A DNA stretch of 49,467 bases from Kamptonema formosum PCC 10802. Its GTDB lineage: Bacteria > Cyanobacteriota > Cyanobacteriia > Cyanobacteriales > Oscillatoriaceae. The translations under genes and the position numbers were made by a program. The notes beneath the pieces are model-generated. The model did not search any database. It was not told the DNA's origin and worked only from the letters and a program-made list of their open reading frames with translations. Shown here piece by piece: positions 42,201 through 49,467 of this stretch (its first letter is position 1; each line of letters begins with the position of its first letter). Location: the NCBI RefSeq assembly GCF_000332335.1, contig NZ_KB235948.1, positions 1,499,810 to 1,549,276 of the forward strand. The letters run 5' to 3'.

Positions 42201-44988
42201 GAGGAATTGCCTCTACGTCAATCAGTGCTGGAGCGAGATTACTGGACTGTCCCTAGAAAATGCTGCGGGAACGGGGTGGGCGAGTCCCATCCATCCAGAT
42301 GACCGAGAGCGAGTTTTTAGCGAATGGGAGCGAGCTGCTAGCGCAAGGGTTCCCTTTAAGTCCGAGTATCGCTTCGTGCGTCCTGATGGCACAATTGCCT
42401 GGGTCATCGGTCAGGCGCTGGCAGAAATCGGGGGTGAAGGAGAAATTACAGGTTACGTCGGGACAATTACAGATATCACTGACCGCAAGCAGGTGGAAGA
42501 AGCTTTGCGACAGCAATTTTTGCGCCAGCGGCTGGTGAGCGCGATGCTAGAGCGGATTCGGGAGTCGCTGAACCTGAAAGAAGTCTTGCAAACAGCGGTG
42601 GAGGAAGTGCGGCAGTTTCTGTCAGCAGACCGGGCCATCATTTACCAATTTTACTCTGACTGGAGCGGGGTTGTTGCTGTCGAGTCAGTCGGTGAGGGGT
42701 GGGCATCCGCTCTGGGGACTCACATTCAAGACAGCTGCTTTGTGGAAAGCTGCCCACCACCCTACCGGGAAGGTTGCGTTCGCGCCATAGAGAATACTGA
42801 GGCGGCGGGCCCAAACGAGTGCGGCGCTCATTTCCTGAGTCAGTTTCAGGTAAAAGCTAGCGTGGCGGTTCCCATCTCGCACAGCGAAAAGCTGTGGGGG
42901 CTGCTGATTGCCCACCAGTGCGGGAGTCCGAGGTTGTGGCAGGAATTTGAGGTGGAGTCGCTGAAACAGCTAGCCGTGCAGCTGCCAATCGCCATTCAGC
43001 AATGCACTCTTTTCGAGCAAGCCAAAGCGGAAATCGCCGAGCGCCAGCGGGCGGAAGCTGCCCTCAGAGAGAGCGAGCAGCGCTTTCAACTCGCGGTGTC
43101 AGGCACCCGGGATGGGATTTGGGATTGGGATTTAAGAACTGACCGGGTTTATTACTCTCCTGTTTGGATGGAAATTCTCGGCTACCGGGAAGGGGAATTG
43201 CCGCAGGAGTTAAGCACCTGGGCGGATAGCGCCCATCCAGATGACTGGGCTGCGGCTCTCGCGACTTTTGCCAGACACATGGAAGGCAAAACACCGGTTT
43301 ACCAGCACACGCATCGCATGAGACACAAAGAGGGCCGGTGGGTGTGGGTGGAAGTGAAAGGTAAGTGCCTGCGCGACGCCGCCGGCAGACCTCAGCGAGT
43401 CACCGGCACCCTCACTGATATCAGCGTTCGCAAGCAGGCGGAGGAAGCCCTGCAACAAGCAAAAGAAGCTGCAGTTGCTGCCAGTCGCGCCAAGAGCGAA
43501 TTCCTCGCCAATATGAGCCACGAACTGCGAACTCCGCTCAACGCTATTTTGGGCTTTACGCAAGTGATGCGAGGGGACGGGGCTCTCTGTGCCGAACACC
43601 GGCAAAATCTGGAAATTATCAATCGCGCCGGCTCTCACCTGCTAGAATTGATTAACGACATTCTGGAAATGTCCAAAATCGAAGCCGGCATAACGGTGTT
43701 GAATGAAAGGAACTTCGACTTAATTGTCTTGCTCGACAGCTTAAAAGACATCCTAGAACTCAAAGCCCAATCTAAAGGGCTAGCGCTGAGTTTTGACCTC
43801 GCCCCGGACCTGCCCCAATTTGTGCGCACCGATGAGGGCAAACTGCGCCAGATTTTGCTTAACCTGTTGGGAAACGCCATCAAGTTTACGGAAAAGGGCG
43901 GCATCACCTTGCGGGTGAGAGTGGGGCACAGCGCACCGGGGGCAGCGCCAAACAATCAATCCCCAATTCCCAATCCCCAATTCCCGAGCCAAAATCCCCA
44001 ATCCGAAATCCAAAATCCAAAATCCAAAATCCAAAATCCAAAATCCAAAATCACCTTTGAAGTCTCAGACTCCGGCCCGGGCATTGACCCAGAGGAATTC
44101 GACAAGTTATTTGAACCTTTCGGACAGACAGAAACGGGGCGGAAATCCCAGCAAGGAACCGGTTTAGGGTTGCCCATCAGCCGAAAATTCGCGCGAATGA
44201 TGGGGGGAGATATTAGTGTCCGCAGTGCGGTAGGTGTGGGAAGCACCTTCACTTTTGACATCCAGATAAAGGAGATTGAGGCGACTGAAGTTCAAGCCAT
44301 TCCGCCGCAGCGCAAGGTTACAGCTGTAGCGCCCGACCAACCTAAATATCGCATTTTGGTGGTTGACGACCGCCTGGAGAGCCGCTTGCTCTTGGTGCAA
44401 ATCCTCGCCTCAATTGGCTTTGAGGTGCGAGAAGCCGAGAACGGTCAAGAAGCGATCCAGGTGTGGGGGAGTTGGGAGCCTCACTTGATTGTGATGGACA
44501 TGCGCATGCCGGTGATGGACGGCTACGAGGCGACCAAACAGATTAAATCCCACTTGCGAGGTCAGGCGACAGCGATTATTGCCCTGACGGCTAGCGCCTT
44601 TGAGGACGACCGCTCGATGGTTTTATCCGCCGGTTGTGATGATTTTATTCACAAGCCTTTCCAACAGGATGAGCTTTTGGCAAAAATTGGCCAGCACCTG
44701 GGGGCCGTATATATCTATGAAGAACAGAGCAGCAAAAAAAGCGGGGCCAGCCCAACCCCAGAAAAAATTTTGCCCTTTGCAGACCTGAGCGAACAGTTGG
44801 CTCAAATGTCGCCGGAATGGGTGGAAGAGCTATACAGTGCGGCATCCCAAGGGAGCGATGACATTATTTTGGAGTTGCTGGAGCGGGTGCCCCCTGAAAA
44901 TGCCATGCTGGCGGAAGTTTTAGCAGATTTAGCCAATAATTTCCAGTTCGATAAAATTTTGAATTTGACCCAACCGGAGGGAGAGTGA
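39229..44988 (+). CDS. 1919-residue hybrid kinase: REC-PAS-GAF-PAS5-GAF(CBCR-like)-PAS-HK-REC
   Basis: Order: receiver (5-122, D60); PAS (165-275); GAF (278-449); five PAS (about 457-577, 584-705, 712-837, 842-962, 967-1087); GAF (1100-1264) with D-S-C-F (C1170) and a second Cys (C1198) 28 residues later, the two cysteine sites of DXCF cyanobacteriochromes; PAS (1282-1404); kinase helix with H1431 in MSHELRTPLNAILGF; ATPase (1529-1682) interrupted at about 1564-1607 by a low-complexity QNPKSKI-type insert; receiver (1705-1827, D1757 in VMDMRMP, HKPF); helical tail to 1919 shared with the preceding protein. No membrane helix, so a cytoplasmic phosphorelay hub. ATG 39229 overlaps the upstream stop, and AGGGAGAAAA just before it may serve as its ribosome binding site. 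Confidence 0.93.
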   Translation: MSACKTAKREIILVVDDRPESLRLLSAVLTKEGYAVRPVLEGRLALAAAQAEPPDLILLDIMMPQMDGYELCSQLKASERTRDIPVIFISVKGETFDKVRAFSVGGADYITKPFHVGEAVARVENQLKIRRLQKQLMEQNARLSQEKSERELAEAARRSSEAKLASAFRACPDPIALTTFPEGRFLEVNDSFCEFFGAPRARVMGNTGLELDIYNIIAVCAESVKELREKRSIRNCQANIRTASGEEKSVLLSAELIDLDGQECAISTVTDITHRVRAENELRLLLETARATSQSPDTDSALAVILQLICAAIKWDFGEAWLTSKGGRVLECSWGWYGRDPSLEEFRRKRETLTFAAGAGLPGRVWQSQQPEWIEDISEQPESLFERGLPAAKVGLRAGFGVPILAGDRVLAVLVFFKQGKSQPDRRTIELVSAVAVQLGASIGRKQAEAALRESEERFHLAMEASAQGLWDWNIATGEAYLDPQWKKILGYEVEEIENNYQSWVRRLHPEDASGVMESLNACVAGDLPIYEVEFRMRSKSGEWKWIVARGKVTERDAAGAPVRMTGTHKDITERKKAEEALRESERRFRAIFHSMFQFMGLMQPDGTLLEANQTALDFAGISAEDVVGVPFWETPWWRLDKAAQNQLKEAAVRAAAGEFVRYEAEVAGAGDMVITIDFSIKPVFDETGQVVLLIPEGRDITERKVLEGEIALREARLNAFFSNAPVGMSILDQGLRFVQINEPLAEIDGLSASDYTGKTVREILPALAPVLEPLFQQVLATGKPVVRLELSGEVPSQPGAIRHWEVSYFPIPGERDRPESVGAVVVEISERKRAESQLRSVTERLQYLLTSSPAVIFSCQTGGDCAATFMSENVREILGYEAREFVGNANLWASCVHPEDREILLAAPHSFQQELAVYEYRFLHADGTYRWIYSQMKLLRDAAGNPIEYVGYLIDISELKAIERALRESQRRYQILAETSPVCIINTDAQRNCLYVNQCWSEITGLSLENAAGTGWASPIHPDDRERVFSEWERAASARVPFKSEYRFVRPDGTIAWVIGQALAEIGGEGEITGYVGTITDITDRKQVEEALRQQFLRQRLVSAMLERIRESLNLKEVLQTAVEEVRQFLSADRAIIYQFYSDWSGVVAVESVGEGWASALGTHIQDSCFVESCPPPYREGCVRAIENTEAAGPNECGAHFLSQFQVKASVAVPISHSEKLWGLLIAHQCGSPRLWQEFEVESLKQLAVQLPIAIQQCTLFEQAKAEIAERQRAEAALRESEQRFQLAVSGTRDGIWDWDLRTDRVYYSPVWMEILGYREGELPQELSTWADSAHPDDWAAALATFARHMEGKTPVYQHTHRMRHKEGRWVWVEVKGKCLRDAAGRPQRVTGTLTDISVRKQAEEALQQAKEAAVAASRAKSEFLANMSHELRTPLNAILGFTQVMRGDGALCAEHRQNLEIINRAGSHLLELINDILEMSKIEAGITVLNERNFDLIVLLDSLKDILELKAQSKGLALSFDLAPDLPQFVRTDEGKLRQILLNLLGNAIKFTEKGGITLRVRVGHSAPGAAPNNQSPIPNPQFPSQNPQSEIQNPKSKIQNPKSKITFEVSDSGPGIDPEEFDKLFEPFGQTETGRKSQQGTGLGLPISRKFARMMGGDISVRSAVGVGSTFTFDIQIKEIEATEVQAIPPQRKVTAVAPDQPKYRILVVDDRLESRLLLVQILASIGFEVREAENGQEAIQVWGSWEPHLIVMDMRMPVMDGYEATKQIKSHLRGQATAIIALTASAFEDDRSMVLSAGCDDFIHKPFQQDELLAKIGQHLGAVYIYEEQSSKKSGASPTPEKILPFADLSEQLAQMSPEWVEELYSAASQGSDDIILELLERVPPENAMLAEVLADLANNFQFDKILNLTQPEGE
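43921..44048 (+). repeat. 7-nt repeat tract inside a kinase ATPase domain
   Basis: Runs of CCCCAAT/CCCAATT and then CCAAAAT heptamers, the latter about six times. Three heptamers equal seven codons, so the frame is kept and QNPKSKI recurs. The same heptamers occur in the spacer at 36595-36635. Confidence 0.85.
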
Positions 44989-45054
44989 ATCGGGAGCCTC
45001 CCGTTTTCGCAATCCCCCTCACCCCTGACTCACCCACAAGTAGGGGGCGCTGCA

Positions 45055-45171
45055 CAGTAGAAGGATGATTGAACTTTTTGCACTCATCCAGAACCCTCTC
45101 TTACTCCCCCTCCCCGCAGGCGGGGAGGGGGTTGGGGTGCCGGGTTCATCCTGCCTTTGTACAGCGCCCAA
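45055..45171. repeat. ~120-bp interspersed element, copy B
   Basis: AGAAGGATGATTGAACTTTTT...CTCCCCCTCCCCG-CAGG-CGGGGAGGGGGTTGGGG...GTACAGCGCCCA, matching copy A at 16217-16340 along its whole length. Confidence 0.7.
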
Positions 45172-45241
45172 GTAGGGTGCCTTGCGGAACAACGCACCCC
45201 AGTGTGGTAATCTCGTTGTGTACAGTTCCCGTAAAGGCGAA

Positions 45242-46498
45242 ATGATGAGTGAAAATTCAGTCGCTCAGCCTAAAGGCACCATTCTAGTGGTTGACGATAC
45301 GCCAGATAACCTGCGCATTTTATCCTCCATACTGAGCAAGCGGGGGTACGCAGTTCGCAAAGCCTTGAACGGGCCGAGAGCGCTGAATGCGTGCGAGACA
45401 GCTTTGCCGGATCTGATTTTACTTGATATTATGATGCCGGAGATGGATGGCTATGAAGTGTGCCAGCGCCTGAAAGCTTCCGAGAAAACTCGCGAGGTGC
45501 CGGTGATTTTCTTGAGCGCTCTTGACAGCGTGCCCGACAAAGTGAAAGCGTTTAGTGCCGGTGGTGCAGACTACATCACTAAGCCCTTTCAGGTTGACGA
45601 AGTGATAGCCCGCATCGCAAACCAACTGACTGTACGCCAGCTACAGCGCCAGCTTGCCGAGAAAAATGCGCGGCTGGAGGTGTTGAATGAAGAGCTGACG
45701 CGCTCCAACGCTGAACTCAAAGAATTGCACGTCCAGCTTGCCGTTCAAAACGCACAGTTGCAACAGTTGAACCTCGAACTGACGCGCTCCAATGCTGACT
45801 TAGAACAATTCGCTGCTATTGCCTCCCACGACTTGCAATCGCCGCTACAAGTTATCGTGGGCAATGCCGACCTGCTGTCCTGGAAATATGAAGCCCTTCT
45901 CGGAGCGGACGCTGAGCGCTATATTCGCGAGATTGTCAAAGCCGGTTTGAGGATGAAACAGCTAATTCAAGACTTGCTCGCCTATTCTAGAGTGGGAAGT
46001 GGCGCTGCAAAATTTGAGCCGGCTGACTGCCAAACCCTGCTCAAACAGGCGCTGGCAAATGTGCGCTCTGAGATATCCTCAAGCGGCGCTTGCATCACCC
46101 ACTCAGAGCTGCCAAAAGTAATGGGCAATCCCACCCAACTGATTCAGCTGTTCCAAAACCTGATCAGCAATGCCATTAAATTTCGCCGCCCCTCACTTCC
46201 CCCACAAATAGAGATTTCAGCCCGAGCGCAGAATGCCGGCGAGTGGCTCATAGCCGTCCGCGACAATGGCATTGGCATAGAACCCCAGGACTATCAGCGC
46301 ATTTTTGAGGCGTTTCAGCGGCTGCACTCCTGTGACAAGTACCCCGGTACTGGCCTCGGCATGGCCATCTGCAAAAAAATTGTTGACCGGCACGGGGGGC
46401 GGATATGGGTAGAATCTCAGCTGGGAGTGGGAACCACTATTTACTTTACCATTCCCCCTCGCTCGATAATTAATACATCGCTTACCAGTTTAAAATAA
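45242..46498 (+). CDS. REC-coiled-coil-histidine kinase
   Basis: 418 residues (start at ATG 45242 or 45245; AAAGGCG upstream). An N-terminal receiver (D62 in LLDIMMPEMDGYE, YITKPF) is followed by a coiled coil in which LNxELTRSNA(E/D)L is duplicated, then the phytochrome-type kinase helix ASHDLQSPLQ with H196, and an ATPase domain with N-box QNLISNAIKF, G1 RDNGIGI and G2 YPGTGLGMAICKKIVDRHGGRIWV. This receiver-first layout is common for cyanobacterial kinases that take phosphate or an allosteric cue from another kinase, here plausibly one of the two hybrid kinases just upstream (inference). It is separated from them by 253 bp containing repeat copy B. Confidence 0.92.
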   Translation: MMSENSVAQPKGTILVVDDTPDNLRILSSILSKRGYAVRKALNGPRALNACETALPDLILLDIMMPEMDGYEVCQRLKASEKTREVPVIFLSALDSVPDKVKAFSAGGADYITKPFQVDEVIARIANQLTVRQLQRQLAEKNARLEVLNEELTRSNAELKELHVQLAVQNAQLQQLNLELTRSNADLEQFAAIASHDLQSPLQVIVGNADLLSWKYEALLGADAERYIREIVKAGLRMKQLIQDLLAYSRVGSGAAKFEPADCQTLLKQALANVRSEISSSGACITHSELPKVMGNPTQLIQLFQNLISNAIKFRRPSLPPQIEISARAQNAGEWLIAVRDNGIGIEPQDYQRIFEAFQRLHSCDKYPGTGLGMAICKKIVDRHGGRIWVESQLGVGTTIYFTIPPRSIINTSLTSLK

Positions 46499-46750
46499 CT
46501 AGCACAGGGGTGGAGAGACTTTCAATGCGGACAGTTTAATGGTGGGTATTGCCGCGACCGAAGGCCCGCATCTTCTTATCAGCTCAGCCAGCCTAGCTCG
46601 CGAAAAAGATGAGTGCGCTGGCCAGGAGAGACATCCTTGGCAGTCCCCCCCAACTAAACCCCCTTTTTTGTAAACTTGTGGTCAAATAGCTTTCTATCTG
46701 TTCGCCTCTGCCTCTGGGGGGGGATTATAGTGGACAGCCCCGGGAAAACA

Positions 46751-47830
46751 ATGAGTAAAAGTCCAGTCGAGCCACCCAAAGGTAACATTCTTGTGGTAGA
46801 CGATATGCCAGACAACCTGCGCGTCTTATCCTCCATGCTGACGCGCCGAGGGCACACAGTTCGCAAAGCTTTGAATGGGCAGATGGCTCTGACTGCCTGT
46901 CAAACGGTTTTGCCTGACCTGATTTTGCTGGATATTAATATGCCCGACATGAATGGCTATGACGTCTGCGCTCTCTTGAAAACTTCTGAAAAAACTTGTC
47001 ACATCCCCGTTATTTTTATCAGCGTTTTAGATGAGGCGCTTGACAAAGTAAAAGCCTTTCGTGTCGGGGGCGCAGACTACATTACCAAGCCGTTTCAAAT
47101 CGAAGAAGTATTGGCTCGCGTAGAAAATCAGCTGATGGTGCGCCGGCTGCAAATCAGCCTTCAAGATCGCAACCGGCTCCTGAAAGATCAAAATGCTTTG
47201 CTGCTTCAGGAGATTGAAAAGCGCCGCCGTGCCGAGGAAGCCTTACAAAAAGCCAACGAAAAATTGCAGCTTTTAGCTGATTCTGACAGCTTGACGGGAA
47301 TTGCCAACCGCCGCCACTTTGACGAATCCTTGCGCCGAGAATGGAAGCGATCTGCGCGAGACACATTGTCTCTCTCGCTCATTATGTGCGATATTGATTG
47401 CTTCAAATTCTATAACGATACTTACGGCCACCAAGCGGGTGACGATTGCTTAAAGCTGGTGGCGGGGGCGATCGGTCGCGCCCTCAAGCGCCCAGCAGAT
47501 TTAGTCGCTCGTTATGGGGGAGAAGAGTTTGCCGCCCTCCTCCCTAATACCGATTTAGACGGTGCCTTGCGGGTGGCTGAATCTATCCACTTAGAGGTGC
47601 GGCAGCTAAAAATTGTTCACGCGCAATCTTCTGTCAGCGATTATATTACACTGAGCGCAGGCATTGCTTGCACAGTGCCAAACTATACAGAATCGCCAGC
47701 CACCCTGATTAGTGCTGCGGACAGGGCACTCTATCAAGCCAAGGAGCGCGGGCGCAATCAATCCTGCGCGGTGGCGCTTGACTGTAGCGCCCTCCCCGAA
47801 ACAGGGGAAGAGGGGGAGAGGAAACACTAG
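46751..47830 (+). CDS. REC-GGDEF diguanylate cyclase
   Basis: 359 residues from ATG 46751; GTG 46730, with a G-run upstream, is an alternative. The receiver (D61 in LLDINMPDMNGYD) is followed by a coiled-coil linker and a GGDEF domain: DSLTGIANRRHFD, the metal/substrate segment CDIDCFKFYNDTYGH, and the active site GGEEF at 256-260. An RPAD at 247-250 lies exactly five residues before it, matching the product-inhibition I-site RxxD. Synthesis of c-di-GMP controlled by phosphorylation of the receiver (PleD/WspR logic) is the likely role. It is the only visible catalytic output of this signalling island. Confidence 0.94.
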   Translation: MSKSPVEPPKGNILVVDDMPDNLRVLSSMLTRRGHTVRKALNGQMALTACQTVLPDLILLDINMPDMNGYDVCALLKTSEKTCHIPVIFISVLDEALDKVKAFRVGGADYITKPFQIEEVLARVENQLMVRRLQISLQDRNRLLKDQNALLLQEIEKRRRAEEALQKANEKLQLLADSDSLTGIANRRHFDESLRREWKRSARDTLSLSLIMCDIDCFKFYNDTYGHQAGDDCLKLVAGAIGRALKRPADLVARYGGEEFAALLPNTDLDGALRVAESIHLEVRQLKIVHAQSSVSDYITLSAGIACTVPNYTESPATLISAADRALYQAKERGRNQSCAVALDCSALPETGEEGERKH

Positions 47831-48102
47831 ACCTGCGCCCAGAACCGTCCGAAGCCACACACACTCCCGCTCAAGAAGGCGAGCTCCGCCAGCCGGGGAA
47901 TAAAAATCCGAATCTGAGGTATACTATCCATAGTGTAACATTTTTATTCCCCCTCGTGACGGGCATCAATTATATCACGTCAGGTAAAATATCCATCCTA
48001 TCTTTCTGTCAGGCATTGGGCCTTGGGCGTGGTATATTGGGAACTGAATTGCGGCAGTTTAACGACATGATATTCGCAGTATAATTGTGAGGTCAGACTC
48101 AG
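47831..48102. promoter_or_regulatory. Spacer with a 13-bp perfect inverted repeat around TATACT
   Basis: GGGGAATAAAAAT (47895-47907) and ATTTTTATTCCCC (47940-47952) flank a -10-like TATACT (47920-47925). A further partial inverted repeat (CGTGA...TCACG) lies at about 47956-47985. No convincing -35 box is seen. Confidence 0.4.
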
Positions 48103-49410
48103 ATGAATAGTGAGCTAGCTAAAACTTCCAAGGAAAATATCTTGGTCGTCGATGACACGCCTGATAACGTGCGCCTTTTGACGGCGATGCTGAACGAACA
48201 GGGGTACAAAGTTCGCAAAGCATTGAACGGGCCAATGGCTATTACTGCCTGTCAAATGGTTTTGCCAGACCTGATTTTGCTAGATATTAATATGCCTGAG
48301 ATGAATGGCTATGAAGTGTGCCATAAACTGAAAGCGGACGAGAGAACTCGTGAAGTTCCGGTAATTTTTATTAGCGCCCTCGACGACGTGCTGGATAAGG
48401 TCAAAGCCTTCGACGCCGGGGGGGCGGACTACATTACCAAACCCTTTCAAAGGGGAGAAGTTATATCGCGAATAGAAAGCCAGCTTAAGTTGCGCTCGCT
48501 CCAGCTAAAACTTCAGGAAAAAAATGCCAAGCTGGAGGGGGCGCTCGCCGAACTAAAAGCGGCTCAAGTTCAACTGATTCAAACTGAAAAAATGGCGGCT
48601 GTAGGGCAATTAGTTGCGGGAATCGCTCACGAAATAAACAACTCTATCAGTTTTATCTACGGCAATCTCACTCACGCCACTCAATACGTTCAAGACTTGG
48701 CAAGCATTCTCGAACTTTACCAAGAAGAATACCCCAATACCGCCCCCAGAATCCAAAATAAAATTAACGATCTGGACCTGAATTTTTTGAGAGAGGACGC
48801 GCCCAATGTGATGGGTGCGATGCACCGAGGAGCCGAGCGCATTCGGCAGCTGGTCGTTTCCCTGCGAAACTTTTCCAGGCTGGACGAAGCTGAGATGAAA
48901 CCGGTGGACATCCATGAAGGCATCGACAGCACCCTGCTGATGTTGCAGCACCGGCTCGCGGAAACAGAAACTCGCCCCGCCATTACCGCGATCAAAGACT
49001 ATGGCAAATTGCCCAGAGTGACTTGTTATCCCAGCCAGCTCAACCAGGTTTTTATGCACCTGTTGAATAATGCGATTGATGCTCTGGCGGAGGGGAAGAA
49101 GGCATCGGGCACCGGGCGCGGCCAAGAAGATGTCCCGCACCCGGCGATTTGGATTCACACCGAGCTAACCGCCAAAGATACTGTTTTGATTCGGATTGCC
49201 GACAATGGCCCAGGCATCTCAGAGCCGGCCCTTTCGCGTTTATTTGACCCATTTTTTACCACCAAGAAAGTGGGCACCGGCGCGGGATTGGGACTGTCTA
49301 TCAGCTATCAGATTGTCGCGCAACAGCATAAAGGACAGCTCACTTGCTCCTCGCCCCCCGGACAGGGAGCGGAGTTTACCATTGAAATTCCGGCCAGTCA
49401 ACTGGAGTGA
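48103..49410 (+). CDS. REC-histidine kinase
   Basis: 435 residues. The receiver (D61 in LLDINMPEMNGYE, YITKPF) is very close to those of the two genes upstream. A short coiled coil leads to the kinase helix with H176 in GIAHEINNSISFIYGN, then LDLNFLREDAPNVMGAMHRGAERIRQ, FSRLDEAEMKPVDIHEGIDSTL, and ATPase motifs IADNGPGI, FDPFFTTKK and GTGAGLGLSIS. The kinase core therefore matches the MASE1 kinase at 7784 and the pair at 18459/19966, while the receiver matches the island, so the gene combines both local module families. GAGG lies about 11 nt before ATG 48103. Confidence 0.92.
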   Translation: MNSELAKTSKENILVVDDTPDNVRLLTAMLNEQGYKVRKALNGPMAITACQMVLPDLILLDINMPEMNGYEVCHKLKADERTREVPVIFISALDDVLDKVKAFDAGGADYITKPFQRGEVISRIESQLKLRSLQLKLQEKNAKLEGALAELKAAQVQLIQTEKMAAVGQLVAGIAHEINNSISFIYGNLTHATQYVQDLASILELYQEEYPNTAPRIQNKINDLDLNFLREDAPNVMGAMHRGAERIRQLVVSLRNFSRLDEAEMKPVDIHEGIDSTLLMLQHRLAETETRPAITAIKDYGKLPRVTCYPSQLNQVFMHLLNNAIDALAEGKKASGTGRGQEDVPHPAIWIHTELTAKDTVLIRIADNGPGISEPALSRLFDPFFTTKKVGTGAGLGLSISYQIVAQQHKGQLTCSSPPGQGAEFTIEIPASQLE

Positions 49411-49415
49411 GATTA

Positions 49416-49467
49416 TATAGCAGTAGCCACTTAGGTTCGTACATCTCGGCCTCTTTTGCACCCCCGC
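49416..49467. mobile_element. TATAGCAG element, copy 3 (cut by the window edge)
   Basis: TATAGCAGTAGCCACTTAGG and the following bases match 26024-26075 with two differences up to the last base given, six bases after the kinase stop. Confidence 0.6.

Noticed and set aside
1-49467. tRNA or rRNA genes
   Set aside because: No cloverleaf with a GGTTCRAAT-type arm outside genes and no rRNA-like stretches were seen by reading.

Overview
The window looks like chromosomal DNA of a filamentous cyanobacterium (Oscillatoriales/Coleofasciculales type). The reasons are: giant multi-PAS/GAF hybrid kinases with a bilin-type GAF, a Uma2 family nuclease, a DUF6737-like small membrane protein, HEAT and TPR proteins of cyanobacterial type, and gene spacers full of hairpin repeats of the AGAAACCCGGTTTCT kind. 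Taxonomy below this level is inference. No rRNA, tRNA or CRISPR array was recognised.

Layout. 0.3-7.5 kb: a redox cluster. A leftward operon (Old-Yellow-Enzyme-like flavoprotein, membrane-anchored di-heme cytochrome c, small 4-helix membrane protein) faces a rightward second di-heme cytochrome c, followed by a short-chain dehydrogenase. 7.8-11.6 kb: a MASE1-PAS5 histidine kinase. 11.7-18.2 kb: a second short-chain dehydrogenase, a DUF6737-like protein, a Uma2 nuclease convergent with a C5-cytosine DNA methyltransferase, a VOC protein, and a large serine recombinase whose catalytic residues look degenerate. 18.4-21.0 kb: two tandem paralogous histidine kinases, the first with an ethylene-receptor-like membrane domain. 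22.2-25.7 kb: an unknown membrane protein, argB and aroK. 26.3-32.8 kb: one 2167-residue modular protein with twelve PPC-like domains and a 45-bp coding repeat array. 33.9-36.0 kb: a TPR protein, a HEAT protein and an IS607-type transposase without its tnpB. 36.7-49.4 kb: a rightward signalling island of five genes (CBS4 hybrid kinase, a 1919-residue hybrid kinase, REC-kinase, REC-GGDEF, REC-kinase).

How the genes work together. The two cytochromes, the flavoprotein and the dehydrogenase could form a periplasmic/cytoplasmic oxidation pathway, but no substrate can be read from the sequence. The signalling genes share closely related REC and kinase modules and look like a local paralogous expansion. 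The first two are translationally coupled by an ATGA overlap. None carries a DNA-binding output; the only catalytic output seen is a GGDEF domain.

The most unusual points are these. Low-complexity 7-nt repeat DNA is inserted in frame at the same place in the ATPase domains of two kinases. A hairpin repeat is captured in frame by the methyltransferase. A relic of a receiver domain lies upstream of the signalling island. A GAF domain carries both cysteines of DXCF cyanobacteriochromes, and a histidine kinase has an ethylene-binding-like domain with C66 and H70 retained but the key Asp changed to Asn. Several copies of a small element with TATAGCAG inverted ends are also present.
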